64,000 nucleotides of DNA, taken from Desulfitobacterium_A nosdiversum. Its GTDB lineage: Bacteria > Bacillota > Desulfitobacteriia > Desulfitobacteriales > Desulfitobacteriaceae. Below the pieces are notes generated by a model. That model worked only from the letters and a program-made list of their open reading frames with translations. It did no database searches and was not told where the DNA came from. Shown piece by piece: positions 16,785-24,606 of this stretch; the stretch's first letter is position 1, and every line of letters begins with the position of its first letter. The translations under genes and the position numbers were made by a program. The stretch is taken from the NCBI RefSeq assembly GCF_049860565.1, contig NZ_CP172056.1:124001-188000 (forward strand), read 5' to 3'.

Positions 16785-18479
16785 TTAATCCTCTCTAAGT
16801 TTAAATTTAGTGATTAGCCCACTTAACTGTTCTGCTGATCCATTGAGGTCGGAAGCAGTTGTACTTAAACCGGTTATAGTATCACTTTGTGTAGATATAC
16901 TTGCTGCTACTTCCTGCATAGCTGCAATTATAGCTGTGTTACTGTGATTAATTGCTTCCATCGTTGCTGAAAGTTCTTCAGTTGAAGCACTTTGCCCCTC
17001 TGTAATTTCTGCTATATCCTTAACCCTTTCATTTATATTACTCACACCTTCAATAATGGATTGAAGCTGTGAATATACGTTTTGAACCATTTTGCTGCTT
17101 GTTATTATGTTTTGACCAACACCTGTGGTTGCAAGTATTGTCTCCTGGATCATCTCCTGAATTTTAATAACCATATCTTCAATCGTTCGTGCTGACTGAT
17201 TATTACTTTCTGCAAGTTTTCGTATTTCATCGGCAACTACACCGAATCCTCTGCCATGCTCACCTGCTCTTGCCGCCTCTATCGCCGCATTTAGTGCAAG
17301 CAAGTTAGTTTGATCCGTAATTGATTTTATCGTATCAATAATGTTACCTATTTCACCCGCTTTATTTCCAAGATTCTCAGCAACACGAATTGTATTTGTT
17401 GAGATTTCTTCAGTCCTTTCCATTTCAAGCCGAGTATCCGATGCAACTTTTCCACTTTCTAAGGCTAGCCTATTTATATTATCAACTTCAATACTAATCT
17501 GTTGGGCATCGGTTGCAGATGACTGAGATTCTCGGGCAATCCGCAAAATACCATCCGTGATCTGGCTGATTGATGTGCTTATTTGTTGATTATCCTCTGC
17601 TGCCTTACTCATATGGGCATTTATCATGGCTATCCCATCAGCAGTTTGCCGACTTCCTTCACTTAACTGTACAGAACCTTGGGATACTATAGCAGAGTTC
17701 TTTTTGATATTTAGAACCATATCTTCCATACTGTCCATAAATTTATTAAAAGATTGCGCCATCGTGGCCATTTCGTCCTTTGACTTAACAATAATTCTTC
17801 TTGTCAAATCACCCTGCCCCTTCTCAAGGTCCTTAAAGATTTCAAGAAAATTATTAATGGGTTTGGTAATACCATTCCCAAGTAAAATTGCTATGAGGAG
17901 TGCTAATATAACCATTACAACGGCTAAAACAAAAGATATTTTTTGGTTCATTTCCATATGCATCTGGATCGTCATGAGGCTATCATCCATTGAAGCTTTA
18001 CTCTTCGTTTGGATCTCATCAAGTTTTATATTGATGCTGTCTGCCATTTTGTCAAACTCAACCATCATAGTGTTAGCCCCTACGTGATTATCATTGACGT
18101 ACATATCCGCCATTTCTAATCCATATTTATATAGATTATCAATCTGAGTATTTAATTCATCTAATTGAGCTTTTAAATCCGGATTTAAACGAGCAAGTCC
18201 TTCTGAATTTTTCTTATAAAAGGTATATTGTTCTTCAGCTTCTTTTAGATGTGTTGTATTTTTAGATGCACTTACATCCGATAAATACTGGCCAACCTGA
18301 ATTATATTGTTTTTCATTTCCGTTGAATATTCATAACTTTGAAAAGTTATTTCTTTTATTTCCGCAATATGATTTTTATCATCGTTATATATGTACTGAT
18401 TATATATAGTGGTTGAAATAATAACGATTAAAATAATAGAAAATCCAGCAATAAGTTTCTTTCGAATAGAATTAAACAT
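16785..18479 (-). CDS. Methyl-accepting chemotaxis protein
   Basis: A 564-residue transmembrane chemoreceptor. Helix about 10-28, a four-helix-bundle sensor with QYIYNDDKNHIAEI, second helix about 183-203, HAMP, then the long signalling coiled coil. The tip has QTNLLALNAAIEAARAGEHGRGFGVVADEIRKLAE, the conserved CheA/CheW contact region (split here as QTNLLALNAAIEAARAG and EHGRGFGVVADEI). It sends signals to the flagellar motor or to a parallel pathway. The ATG at 18479 follows GGGGGATATTTG; a TTG one codon upstream is possible. The upstream region carries two 11-bp-spaced units, so it may be part of the regulon. Confidence 0.93.
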   Translation of the reverse strand: MFNSIRKKLIAGFSIILIVIISTTIYNQYIYNDDKNHIAEIKEITFQSYEYSTEMKNNIIQVGQYLSDVSASKNTTHLKEAEEQYTFYKKNSEGLARLNPDLKAQLDELNTQIDNLYKYGLEMADMYVNDNHVGANTMMVEFDKMADSINIKLDEIQTKSKASMDDSLMTIQMHMEMNQKISFVLAVVMVILALLIAILLGNGITKPINNFLEIFKDLEKGQGDLTRRIIVKSKDEMATMAQSFNKFMDSMEDMVLNIKKNSAIVSQGSVQLSEGSRQTADGIAMINAHMSKAAEDNQQISTSISQITDGILRIARESQSSATDAQQISIEVDNINRLALESGKVASDTRLEMERTEEISTNTIRVAENLGNKAGEIGNIIDTIKSITDQTNLLALNAAIEAARAGEHGRGFGVVADEIRKLAESNNQSARTIEDMVIKIQEMIQETILATTGVGQNIITSSKMVQNVYSQLQSIIEGVSNINERVKDIAEITEGQSASTEELSATMEAINHSNTAIIAAMQEVAASISTQSDTITGLSTTASDLNGSAEQLSGLITKFKLRED

Positions 18480-18543
18480 CAAATATCCCCCTAACCTCTC
18501 AATATTTAATAAATTTCCTTAAAATCTCTTATCCTTTATCTTA

Positions 18544-18575
18544 ATCTTAACATTCAACTATGAAAAAGTTATGAA
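18544..18575 (-). promoter_or_regulatory. Short TTCATAA repeat pair upstream of chemoreceptor
   Basis: Minus-strand units TTCATAA (18575-18569) and TTCATAG (18564-18558), 11 bp apart, and TAAGAT (18549-18544) 8 bp further on as a possible -10. Only two good units, so it is weaker than the others. Confidence 0.5.
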
Positions 18576-18639
18576 AGTTTTAACTCAAATTCCGGTGAAA
18601 ATTTTTAACGTTCATTATAAATTCCTATTTGAAGTTATC

Positions 18640-18693
18640 TTCATAGCTTTTTCATAACAATTTCATTGTGAATTCAAAAGCCTATGCCATAAT
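18640..18693 (+). promoter_or_regulatory. TTCATAA 11-bp repeat array and promoter (Met-rich protein)
   Basis: Units TTCATAG (18640), TTCATAA (18651), TTCATTG (18662) and TTCAAAA (18673) at exact 11-bp steps. CATAAT (18688-18693) follows after 8 bp. The gene starts at 18751. Confidence 0.75.
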
Positions 18694-18750
18694 AAAACCA
18701 TCGAAACAAACCAAATACTTAAACAACCAAATTTTAAGGAGGAATTAGTT

Positions 18751-19137
18751 ATGAAAAAGTTAAACAAAAAAGCAGCTCTTATTTTAGGAACTGTGGTTTT
18801 AGCCCTTGGAGCATTTACAATCCCAGCTTTGGCAGACACAACGAATCAAAACCCTGCAGGAATTAATGGTATGCAATCCTTCATGACTTCCGGCGCAATG
18901 CAAAATGTTCATAACTCCACGGCAATGCAGGATGCAATGACCACTGGCGATGTTTCTAAAATGGTTAATGCAATGAATACCCCTGAAATTAAATCTATCA
19001 TGGGCGAAGACCTCGTTAACCAAATGACCCAATATATGAAGAATGGCAACTTCCAGGCGATGCGCAATGGTCAGGGCGCTATGATGGGAGGTTCAACGGT
19101 TAACAATATGATGGGCAGTTTTAAAAACCAATATTAA
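18751..19137 (+). CDS. Exported methionine-rich protein
   Basis: A 128-residue secreted protein with a signal peptide (cleavage probably after ALA-D, about residue 29). About 15 methionines are spread over the 100-residue mature part, often as MxxxxM pairs (MQDAMTT, AMRNGQGAMMGG, NNMMGSF). There is no cysteine. The composition fits Cu(I) or Ag(I) buffering outside the membrane, as in CopK/CusF-like Met sites, but there is no family match I can name. ATG 18751 follows AAGGAGGAATTAGTT. It is monocistronic, with a repeat-array promoter and its own terminator. Confidence 0.75.
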   Translation: MKKLNKKAALILGTVVLALGAFTIPALADTTNQNPAGINGMQSFMTSGAMQNVHNSTAMQDAMTTGDVSKMVNAMNTPEIKSIMGEDLVNQMTQYMKNGNFQAMRNGQGAMMGGSTVNNMMGSFKNQY

Positions 19138-19213
19138 CTGTCTATATCAAAAGTTAAAAATACAAAGAAGTATACTAATTTTGTACTGAATCTTGAAAAT
19201 AGGGATTGATCAA

Positions 19214-19255
19214 AAAACATCCTGCCGTAGGATAGAAACTACGACAGGATGTTTT
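19214..19255 (+). terminator. Terminator after Met-rich protein gene
   Basis: A 17-bp stem with one mismatch (AAAACATCCTG...CAGGATGTTTT), then TTTTC. Confidence 0.8.
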
Positions 19256-19410
19256 CAATATCAGGAAGATCCGGAATCATATATTTTAGCTAACATTAAA
19301 GAATTCCGTAGCAATATCATACTATTACAGCATCTATTTATCACTCTCTCTTTTTCTTAAGCAATAACGCAAAATAAATTGGAATGAATAACCATATAAA
19401 AGTCTAGTGA

Positions 19411-20181
19411 TTAGATTTTTCTTCTAAAGCGAAGAACCCCAAGACACAGAAGCGCTACGACGATTCCCCCAATACTTCCCCACTGCCCTGAACTTAAATT
19501 TAAAAAATGAGATGTAACATCCCCGCGTAAAAATTCTAAAGCAAATCTTCCTAAAGAATAAAGGATGATATACGTTAGGAAAAGGGTACCTTTCGTCCAT
19601 TTCCGCCAACGTGAAAGGATTAGAATAATCACAAAAACGATAATATCCCATTGTCCTTCCCAGATTTCAGCCGGCCATAACGGTTGATTACCATACACAT
19701 CGTAAGCAGGCGTTCCTAGAGGATAGACCAGCCCAAAACCTGAATTTGTAGGAGTTCCATAGGCATCTCCGTTAAGGAAACAAGCAATCCTGCCGATTCC
19801 CTGTCCGAGAATCAGGCCCGGTGCTGCTATATCTGCCAAACGCCAGAAATCAATCTTCTTAAAATGAGTATATAATCCACCCACAAGAAATGCTCCGACT
19901 AAAGAACCTTGAACTGCGAGTCCACCATGCCATATTTTCAGAATTTCAATTGGGTGAACAGCATAATAACCCCATTCATAGAAAAACACTTGCCAGAGAC
20001 GAGCTCCAATAATTGATCCAATAACCGCATACACTAAAAGATCAAGTAAATAATCGCGGTACTCTTTTTCTTCTGAGGCTAACACATATGCCACCGCAGC
20101 TCCAAGAACAATAGCTAAAGCAACAATTACTCCGTAGGAACGCAGCGAAAAACCATTAATCGTGAATAGAAATTGTGCCAC
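19411..20181 (-). CDS. lgt: Prolipoprotein diacylglyceryl transferase
   Basis: A 256-residue polytopic membrane enzyme that moves a diacylglyceryl group onto the lipobox cysteine of prolipoproteins. The signature GQGIGRIACFLNGDAYG, the earlier HGGLAVQGSLVGA, and the late SLGRFALEFLRGD are all present. About seven membrane helices. The GTG start at 20181 follows GAGAGGGG. It has its own promoter with the TTCATAA repeats, which is unusual for a housekeeping gene. It may be a stress-induced extra copy serving the lipoprotein at 14656. Whether the chromosome has another lgt cannot be seen here. Confidence 0.93.
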   Translation of the reverse strand: MAQFLFTINGFSLRSYGVIVALAIVLGAAVAYVLASEEKEYRDYLLDLLVYAVIGSIIGARLWQVFFYEWGYYAVHPIEILKIWHGGLAVQGSLVGAFLVGGLYTHFKKIDFWRLADIAAPGLILGQGIGRIACFLNGDAYGTPTNSGFGLVYPLGTPAYDVYGNQPLWPAEIWEGQWDIIVFVIILILSRWRKWTKGTLFLTYIILYSLGRFALEFLRGDVTSHFLNLSSGQWGSIGGIVVALLCLGVLRFRRKI

Positions 20182-20221
20182 CTTTATTCCCCTCTCTAGT
20201 CACTGTTAAATCTTAGATTTT

Positions 20222-20275
20222 AGTTTATCTGATACTTTAGAATAACCTATTAAAAAGTTGTGAAGAACTTATGAA
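20222..20275 (-). promoter_or_regulatory. TTCATAA 11-bp repeat array and promoter (lgt)
   Basis: Minus-strand units TTCATAA (20275-20269), TTCACAA (20264-20258), TTAATAG (20253-20247) and TTCTAAA (20242-20236), 11 bp apart. An 8-bp gap and TAAACT (20227-20222) follow. Confidence 0.7.
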
Positions 20276-20390
20276 TTTAATGCTTTGAAATTTAAAGAGA
20301 TTAAGTAAAAGCAGCAGAAAACTAATGATCTGCTGCTTTTCTCTTAACCACAGATTAAATATGCCTACTGAGAACTTTAACGTTAAACAT

Positions 20391-20933
20391 TTATTGAGCC
20401 TTTTTCATTCCTTCTTCTAAGGTGGTTAAAGTCATGCCTCCAACATGGTGATCCTGAATAAATCCGTTTTTATCAATAAAAAAACTCGCAGGAATTCCAT
20501 ACACTCCATATAAGTCGGTCACAGAATGATTCTCCTCTTCATCGAGAAGCACGGGAAATTGATCACTATTTTTAGCTAAAATTGCCCTAATATCTGCTAA
20601 TCGATCATTATACGTAATGTTAATGGTTAAAATTTCAATGCGTCCCTTGTTTTTCTCGTAGAACTTCTCTATTTCAGGTAATTCATCCTTACAAGCGGGA
20701 CACCAGCTCGTCCAAAAGTTTAGATAAACCGGTTTTCCTCGATAATCACTGAGTTTAACCGTCTTCCCCTCCAAAGTTTTCAAGGTAAAGTCCGGCGCAG
20801 TTAGACCCATATCATAACCTACCTTGGGAACTTGGGATTCGGTTGTCGTCTTCTTCAGACCAAACGTTGTTATCAAAATAACCCCTATAGCTCCAATGAC
20901 TATGAGTAATTTTATTTTACCCAAGAACTCCAC
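20391..20933 (-). CDS. TlpA/ResA-like membrane-anchored thioredoxin
   Basis: A 180-residue thiol-disulfide protein. An N-terminal anchor helix (about 8-25) precedes a TlpA-type thioredoxin fold from about residue 45: APDFTLKTLEGKTVKLSDYRG, then the active site WTSWCPACKDELP, and the cis-proline in YGVYGIPASFFID. It would act outside the membrane as a reductant. It is the last gene of the Met-rich/NapH-like/TlpA operon. Its electrons could come through the CcdA-like protein encoded at 27636. The start is probably GTG 20933; TTG 20924 is an alternative with a better-spaced ribosome site. Confidence 0.88.
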   Translation of the reverse strand: MEFLGKIKLLIVIGAIGVILITTFGLKKTTTESQVPKVGYDMGLTAPDFTLKTLEGKTVKLSDYRGKPVYLNFWTSWCPACKDELPEIEKFYEKNKGRIEILTINITYNDRLADIRAILAKNSDQFPVLLDEEENHSVTDLYGVYGIPASFFIDKNGFIQDHHVGGMTLTTLEEGMKKAQ

Positions 20934-20997
20934 CTCACTTGAAAAGGACCGGCGACTGTAAAGGCCGCCGGGCTAAAATGAATCCCTATTAAATTGG

Positions 20998-22389
20998 TTA
21001 CATCCGCATGGCCATTGGGAGCATAAAGAGATAAATGTTAATTACCGCAAGAACTAAACTCAGGACAGCAAAGGGCATAAAGCTCCCTAACGTCTTTCCT
21101 TCGGCATTAAAGTTATTCTTTGAAATCTTATACGCAGTATAAATAGATCCAAACGTACCCAGAGCAATCAGCACAAATTGCAGGATTTGAATAGTTGAAT
21201 CACTGACAAAAGCCGTGGATTGTTCATGCATTTGCATTCCAAAGAGCCCCATAAAGGTAAAGATCACTGATTTGCCTTCTGCCAATAAATGAAAGAGATT
21301 GTGAGCAATATGCCCTGCTAAATCTAACGGAATCAAGGCATAACCAAAACGGGCAAAATTCTCGATCGTACTTCTCTTATTCGCTAATTTTGAAGCGTAG
21401 CTGCTTGCAAATAAGGCCAATACCGGAAGGGCCATTGCAATAATAAACGTAATTGTAAACGTAACAAAGTAATTTGTCGTTCCCACGAAATTTTCAAGCT
21501 TCTTAAGGATCTCTTCCCAGACTTGCAGCATGGTAATGTTCTGGACAAAAACAATTCCCATAATAACAATGGCTAAGAAGGATTCTTCGAATTTTGGTTT
21601 TCGAATAAACCATAATCCTTGAGTTGGAATACGGGGCGATAATTGAATCGAATCATTAGGACATGCTTTAATGCAGTTTGTGCATAGGTTACAACTTGCC
21701 ATGCTGTCCATCGTTCGCGGAAATACAAACATTGGGCATCCCGCTTGTTTGCCATTTCCTTTATAACATGATTGTGTCGTACATTTCGCACACTTTTCAG
21801 GAGTAGCATGCAATTCTAAAGCCCCTGAACGGGAATAGTTGCCTGAAAGCCCGCCGAGGAAGCAAAGATAACGGCACCAGATTCGGCGTTCAAAAAAAGC
21901 CCCGCTTGCGATAACCCCGGTTGTAATCAATAAAAGCAAAAAGCCTGAGCCTCTAGGATTTTCAACAACTCCAAACGTATGATCAGACCATGTAATTAAG
22001 ATAAATGTAAGATCAATAATCCAAATTCCGTATTTTCTTAGAAATTTAGGGACCGGACGATTATTGCCCACAAACTTTTGAACCCAGTCACTGACTGTCC
22101 CAAAAGGACAGATCGCGCACCAGAAACGTCCAAGCAGTACGAAAGCAATAGGGATGATCGGCCACCATAGAACCCAGGTTCCGGCTGTACCAAAGTTATC
22201 ATGAGCAGCACTCGGCCCTGCCACAAGTTCAAAAACGATTAAAGTAAAAACAAGAAGAACCGGAATCTGAATAATCCCTGGAAACCATCGACTTTTCAGT
22301 ATCGCTTTAAGTGCTTTGTTTTCTAAAAGGTTTTTTCTTGGGGTTTCCGGTCTTTGCGGATGTTGATCTGGCATTTTAGCTAACGACAT
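20998..22389 (-). CDS. NapH/MauN-like membrane 4Fe-4S protein
   Basis: A 463-residue membrane protein with about nine or ten helices. There are two cytoplasmic Cys motifs of the NapH/NosR/CcoG type, FWCAICPFGTVSDW and IWCRYLCFLGG. A ferredoxin-like part follows, with CAKCTTQSCYKG, AGCPMF and CNLCTNCIKACPNDS. Such proteins pass quinol electrons through Fe-S clusters to extracytoplasmic partners. The extra helices after the ferredoxin part resemble NosR-like proteins lacking the flavin domain. The ATG at 22389 follows AAAGGAGGAAAGTCA, 13 bp after the Met-rich gene. The partner protein is not obvious, and the Met-rich membrane protein is a candidate. Confidence 0.85.
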   Translation of the reverse strand: MSLAKMPDQHPQRPETPRKNLLENKALKAILKSRWFPGIIQIPVLLVFTLIVFELVAGPSAAHDNFGTAGTWVLWWPIIPIAFVLLGRFWCAICPFGTVSDWVQKFVGNNRPVPKFLRKYGIWIIDLTFILITWSDHTFGVVENPRGSGFLLLLITTGVIASGAFFERRIWCRYLCFLGGLSGNYSRSGALELHATPEKCAKCTTQSCYKGNGKQAGCPMFVFPRTMDSMASCNLCTNCIKACPNDSIQLSPRIPTQGLWFIRKPKFEESFLAIVIMGIVFVQNITMLQVWEEILKKLENFVGTTNYFVTFTITFIIAMALPVLALFASSYASKLANKRSTIENFARFGYALIPLDLAGHIAHNLFHLLAEGKSVIFTFMGLFGMQMHEQSTAFVSDSTIQILQFVLIALGTFGSIYTAYKISKNNFNAEGKTLGSFMPFAVLSLVLAVINIYLFMLPMAMRM

Positions 22390-22402
22390 TGACTTTCCTC
22401 CT

Positions 22403-22846
22403 TTACCCTAGAATCTCAAGCTTAGATTTTCTTATGAACTTCATGACCCCTGCAACAATAAGAATCAAAACGTCAGTGCCCAAAAAGCTTCCAACAACTG
22501 GCCAGTTAACCCCTTCTGATTCACCCGTCTCCCCGTGCTCATCTTTACTCTGATTGTTATTCTCCATCCCAGGCATATTAGGATCCATACCCTTTGTTGC
22601 TTCATGGGGTGTACTTGGTGGCGTAGTTGCTTGCCCTCCCATGTTCATGCCTGACATATTCTGATCCATCCCCGGCGCAGCTTCATGCGGAGCACTCTGC
22701 GTTGAAGTATTCGGCGTATCTGAATGACCGCCCATATTCATCCCATTCATATTGGACTCTGTGGCTAGTGAAATACTCGCTAAACTCATAACTAGGCTTA
22801 AACTCAGTACCCCAACTAAAAAACTCTTCCTCATGATCTTATTCAT
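22403..22846 (-). CDS. Met-rich membrane-anchored protein with NMxGM repeats
   Basis: A 147-residue protein: signal peptide to about residue 28, an extracytoplasmic segment of about 80 residues, then a C-terminal membrane helix (WPVVGSFLGTDVLILIVAGV) and a basic tail. The outer part holds three degenerate repeats, NMNGMNMGGH, NMSGMNMGGQ and NMPGMENN, each with His or Asp nearby. This is a typical Cu(I)-binding composition. The ATG at 22846 is preferred over an upstream frame start at 22864 because GGGAGGGTATCT precedes it. It is first in the operon with the NapH-like and TlpA-like genes and is controlled by the best-conserved repeat array. Confidence 0.8.
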   Translation of the reverse strand: MNKIMRKSFLVGVLSLSLVMSLASISLATESNMNGMNMGGHSDTPNTSTQSAPHEAAPGMDQNMSGMNMGGQATTPPSTPHEATKGMDPNMPGMENNNQSKDEHGETGESEGVNWPVVGSFLGTDVLILIVAGVMKFIRKSKLEILG

Positions 22847-22891
22847 AGATACCCTCCCAACCAAATTGCTTTTTTGAATAAGCTATCATTT

Positions 22892-22956
22892 ATGTTAAAC
22901 AAAGAAATAGATTATCTTATGAAAAAGTTATGAATTTCTTATGAATCTAATAAGAA
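22892..22956 (-). promoter_or_regulatory. TTCATAA 11-bp repeat array and promoter (Met-rich/NapH operon)
   Basis: Three perfect minus-strand TTCATAA units (22945-22939, 22934-22928, 22923-22917), with a weaker TTCTTAT before (22956-22950) and a poor unit after (22912-22906). An 8-bp gap and TAACAT (22897-22892) follow. Confidence 0.75.
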
Positions 22957-22966
22957 ATATCAGCAA

Positions 22967-23010
22967 AAGCAGAGGAAGAGATCAATTCTAGGTTTCTGAT
23001 CTCTTCCTCT
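22967..23010 (-). terminator. Terminator of the SHOCT gene
   Basis: A perfect 14-bp stem (22971-22984 with 22997-23010), followed on the minus strand by GCTTTTGCTG. It lies 39 bp after the SHOCT gene stop. Confidence 0.8.
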
Positions 23011-23048
23011 CTAATCGCTTAAGTATGGTTTTCTTTAAAAAGTTTTAA

Positions 23049-23330
23049 TCAATGTAACAAGCTCTCTTTCCGGTGCTTATACTCTTCAGAATCAATCTCT
23101 CCTTTTGCAAATCGTTCACTCAAAATCGCTAAAGCTTTATCTGAGTTAGAGTGGTTATCCAAACTATTAAAACCAAATCGTTTAATTACTCCCCAAACAA
23201 TGGCTATAATGGCGATCCAAAAAACAAATTGAAGCGCCATTCCAATCAAACCCATCCACCAATAATTTCCGGCTCCGTAATAACCCAAACCATATCCACC
23301 CATCATGTTACCCCAACCCATCATGTTCAA
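23049..23330 (-). CDS. SHOCT-domain membrane protein with Met/Gly/Tyr-rich N-terminus
   Basis: A 93-residue protein. Residues 1-26 are Met-, Gly-, Tyr- and Trp-rich (MNMMGWGNMMGG), one membrane helix spans about 27-50, and the cytoplasmic C-terminus is a SHOCT motif (ALAILSERFAKGEIDSEEYKHRKESL). SHOCT proteins are often small stress-linked membrane proteins; function is unknown. The ATG at 23330 follows GGAGGTATTTGAAC. It lies 76 bp downstream of the 21-codon gene, behind the same repeat-array promoter. Confidence 0.82.
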   Translation of the reverse strand: MNMMGWGNMMGGYGLGYYGAGNYWWMGLIGMALQFVFWIAIIAIVWGVIKRFGFNSLDNHSNSDKALAILSERFAKGEIDSEEYKHRKESLLH

Positions 23331-23406
23331 ATACCTCCATCTTCTCTAAAAATTTAAGTAGATAACTACTTATGTTAGCTTTAATGTCCTAACCTTTTCA
23401 AGTAAG

Positions 23407-23472
23407 TTAATAGTGATGCCGGTATAAATATAAAGCAGCAACAATCAGCAAAACTAGAAGGATAAACATCAT
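23407..23472 (-). CDS. 21-residue membrane peptide ending RHHY
   Basis: ATG 23472 lies 8 nt after AAGGAGG, one of the best ribosome sites in the window. The product begins MMFILLVLLIVAALYLY and ends in RHHY, one membrane helix with a His pair at its end. The promoter array lies 60 bp upstream and the SHOCT gene follows. It could be a regulatory membrane peptide or a leader. No known family. Confidence 0.6.
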   Translation of the reverse strand: MMFILLVLLIVAALYLYRHHY

Positions 23473-23531
23473 TTTAGGCACCTCCTTGGATACCTGCTTC
23501 GTGAAACGACCTTCTTTTTAACTACAATGTG

Positions 23532-23585
23532 ATTATAAAATTTAAAGTTGAACTTCTTATGAAAAGGTTATGAATTTCTTATGAA
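23532..23585 (-). promoter_or_regulatory. TTCATAA 11-bp repeat array and promoter (peptide/SHOCT)
   Basis: Minus-strand units TTCATAA (23585-23579), TTCATAA (23574-23568), TTCATAA (23563-23557) and TTCAACT (23552-23546), 11 bp apart. After 8 bp comes a perfect -10 TATAAT (23537-23532). Confidence 0.8.
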
Positions 23586-23664
23586 CTCCCTCTAACAAAG
23601 GATACTTTTTATTTTCACTTGCAATAAAATTAACTTTTTTGTGCAAAATGATTGAAGACTTCTG

Positions 23665-23714
23665 TTGAACCAATGTTCTTAATAAATGTTCTCTCGCTAA
23701 AAATATGCTATAGT
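23665..23714 (+). promoter_or_regulatory. Promoter of triple-XRE gene with TTGAACCAAT motif
   Basis: TATAGT (23709-23714) is a likely -10 with a poor -35. TTGAACCAAT (23665-23674) lies just upstream. The same 10-mer recurs before the dehydrogenase gene at 24644 and as TCGAACCAAT at 24607, so it may be an operator for this regulator. Confidence 0.5.
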
Positions 23715-23749
23715 AATCTTAAATGGGTTGATTAAGGAGGAGAAAACAA

Positions 23750-24523
23750 GTGGGAATTGGAATAACAATTCGGGATTTTCGCAAACAGAGGGGGCTTACC
23801 TTACAAGACCTTTCTAATCAGCTTGGGGTTTCTAGTTCATTTTTAAGCGCTGTGGAACGTGAAGCAAAAAAGCCGTCGATCGCAATGGTAAGGCGGCTAT
23901 CAAATGTTTTAAATATTTCACCAACATACTTATTCGGCATAGGATCTGAAAAGGTTTACGGAGAAAAAATCCAATTTATTCGGAGAGGACGGAGCTTAAG
24001 TATTGAAGAATTAAGCGAACTCTCGGGAATCCCGGCTGATAAGATCAATGCTTATGAGAATGGGACAGATGAACCAGACTTAGAAACATTGGATCGATTG
24101 GCTGAAGCTCTTAGTGTTACTGTCCGCTATTTTCTTGAAAAATCGGCAGATTCATTTTCAGTGGGAACCCGAGTACGTCATGAACGAGAAAAACAAGGAT
24201 TGACAGGAGTGCTCTTGTCAGAAAAGGCCGGAATATCACCTGCGATGGTTAGCCAAATTGAGAACGACCAGGCTGAACCTTCTTTAGATACACTTGAAAA
24301 TATTGCAAAGGCACTTGGTGTTTCCGTATGTTACTTCTTATTGGAACAAGAAGATGTTGAGAATCTTCTTTCCTCATTAAATTCTGAAGTTTTAAGTTTA
24401 CTTGGAGATCCCCGTGTACAAGCCGTTCTAAGAGCAGTTCGGGATCTAGAAGCTGGAGATCTTAAATTCATCTTAAATTATATTCAATTCTTCAAAAGGA
24501 ACCGAAGTTTGCTGAACGGATAA
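23750..24523 (+). CDS. Regulator with three tandem XRE helix-turn-helix domains
   Basis: A 257-residue protein. Three XRE domains lie in series: about 7-62 (LTLQDLSNQLGVSSSFLSAVERE), about 71-127 (LSIEELSELSGIPADKINAYENG) and about 138-195 (GVLLSEKAGISPAMVSQIENDQ). A helical tail of about 60 residues follows. Most XRE proteins have one domain; three could read a repeated operator. The GTG at 23750 follows AGGAGGAGAAAACAA. It ends with its own terminator and precedes the FAD/Fe-S dehydrogenase gene on the same strand, which shares the GAACCAAT motif. It probably regulates that gene. Confidence 0.85.
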   Translation: MGIGITIRDFRKQRGLTLQDLSNQLGVSSSFLSAVEREAKKPSIAMVRRLSNVLNISPTYLFGIGSEKVYGEKIQFIRRGRSLSIEELSELSGIPADKINAYENGTDEPDLETLDRLAEALSVTVRYFLEKSADSFSVGTRVRHEREKQGLTGVLLSEKAGISPAMVSQIENDQAEPSLDTLENIAKALGVSVCYFLLEQEDVENLLSSLNSEVLSLLGDPRVQAVLRAVRDLEAGDLKFILNYIQFFKRNRSLLNG

Positions 24524-24524
24524 T

Positions 24525-24551
24525 GAACTATCTTAAAGATAGTTCTTTTTT
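24525..24551 (+). terminator. Terminator after triple-XRE gene
   Basis: Stem GAACTATC/GATAGTTC with a 5-nt loop and six T, starting right after the stop codon. Confidence 0.85.
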
Positions 24552-24606
24552 ATTACAAAAATATTTAATTTTGAGTTTAAGACATGCAGGAAAATAAAAT
24601 ACTTTG

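Noticed and set aside
12219..23585. The 11-bp repeats as a CRISPR array
   Set aside because: The units are 7 bp with 4-bp spacers and occur in short sets at promoters; there are no cas genes and no long spacers.
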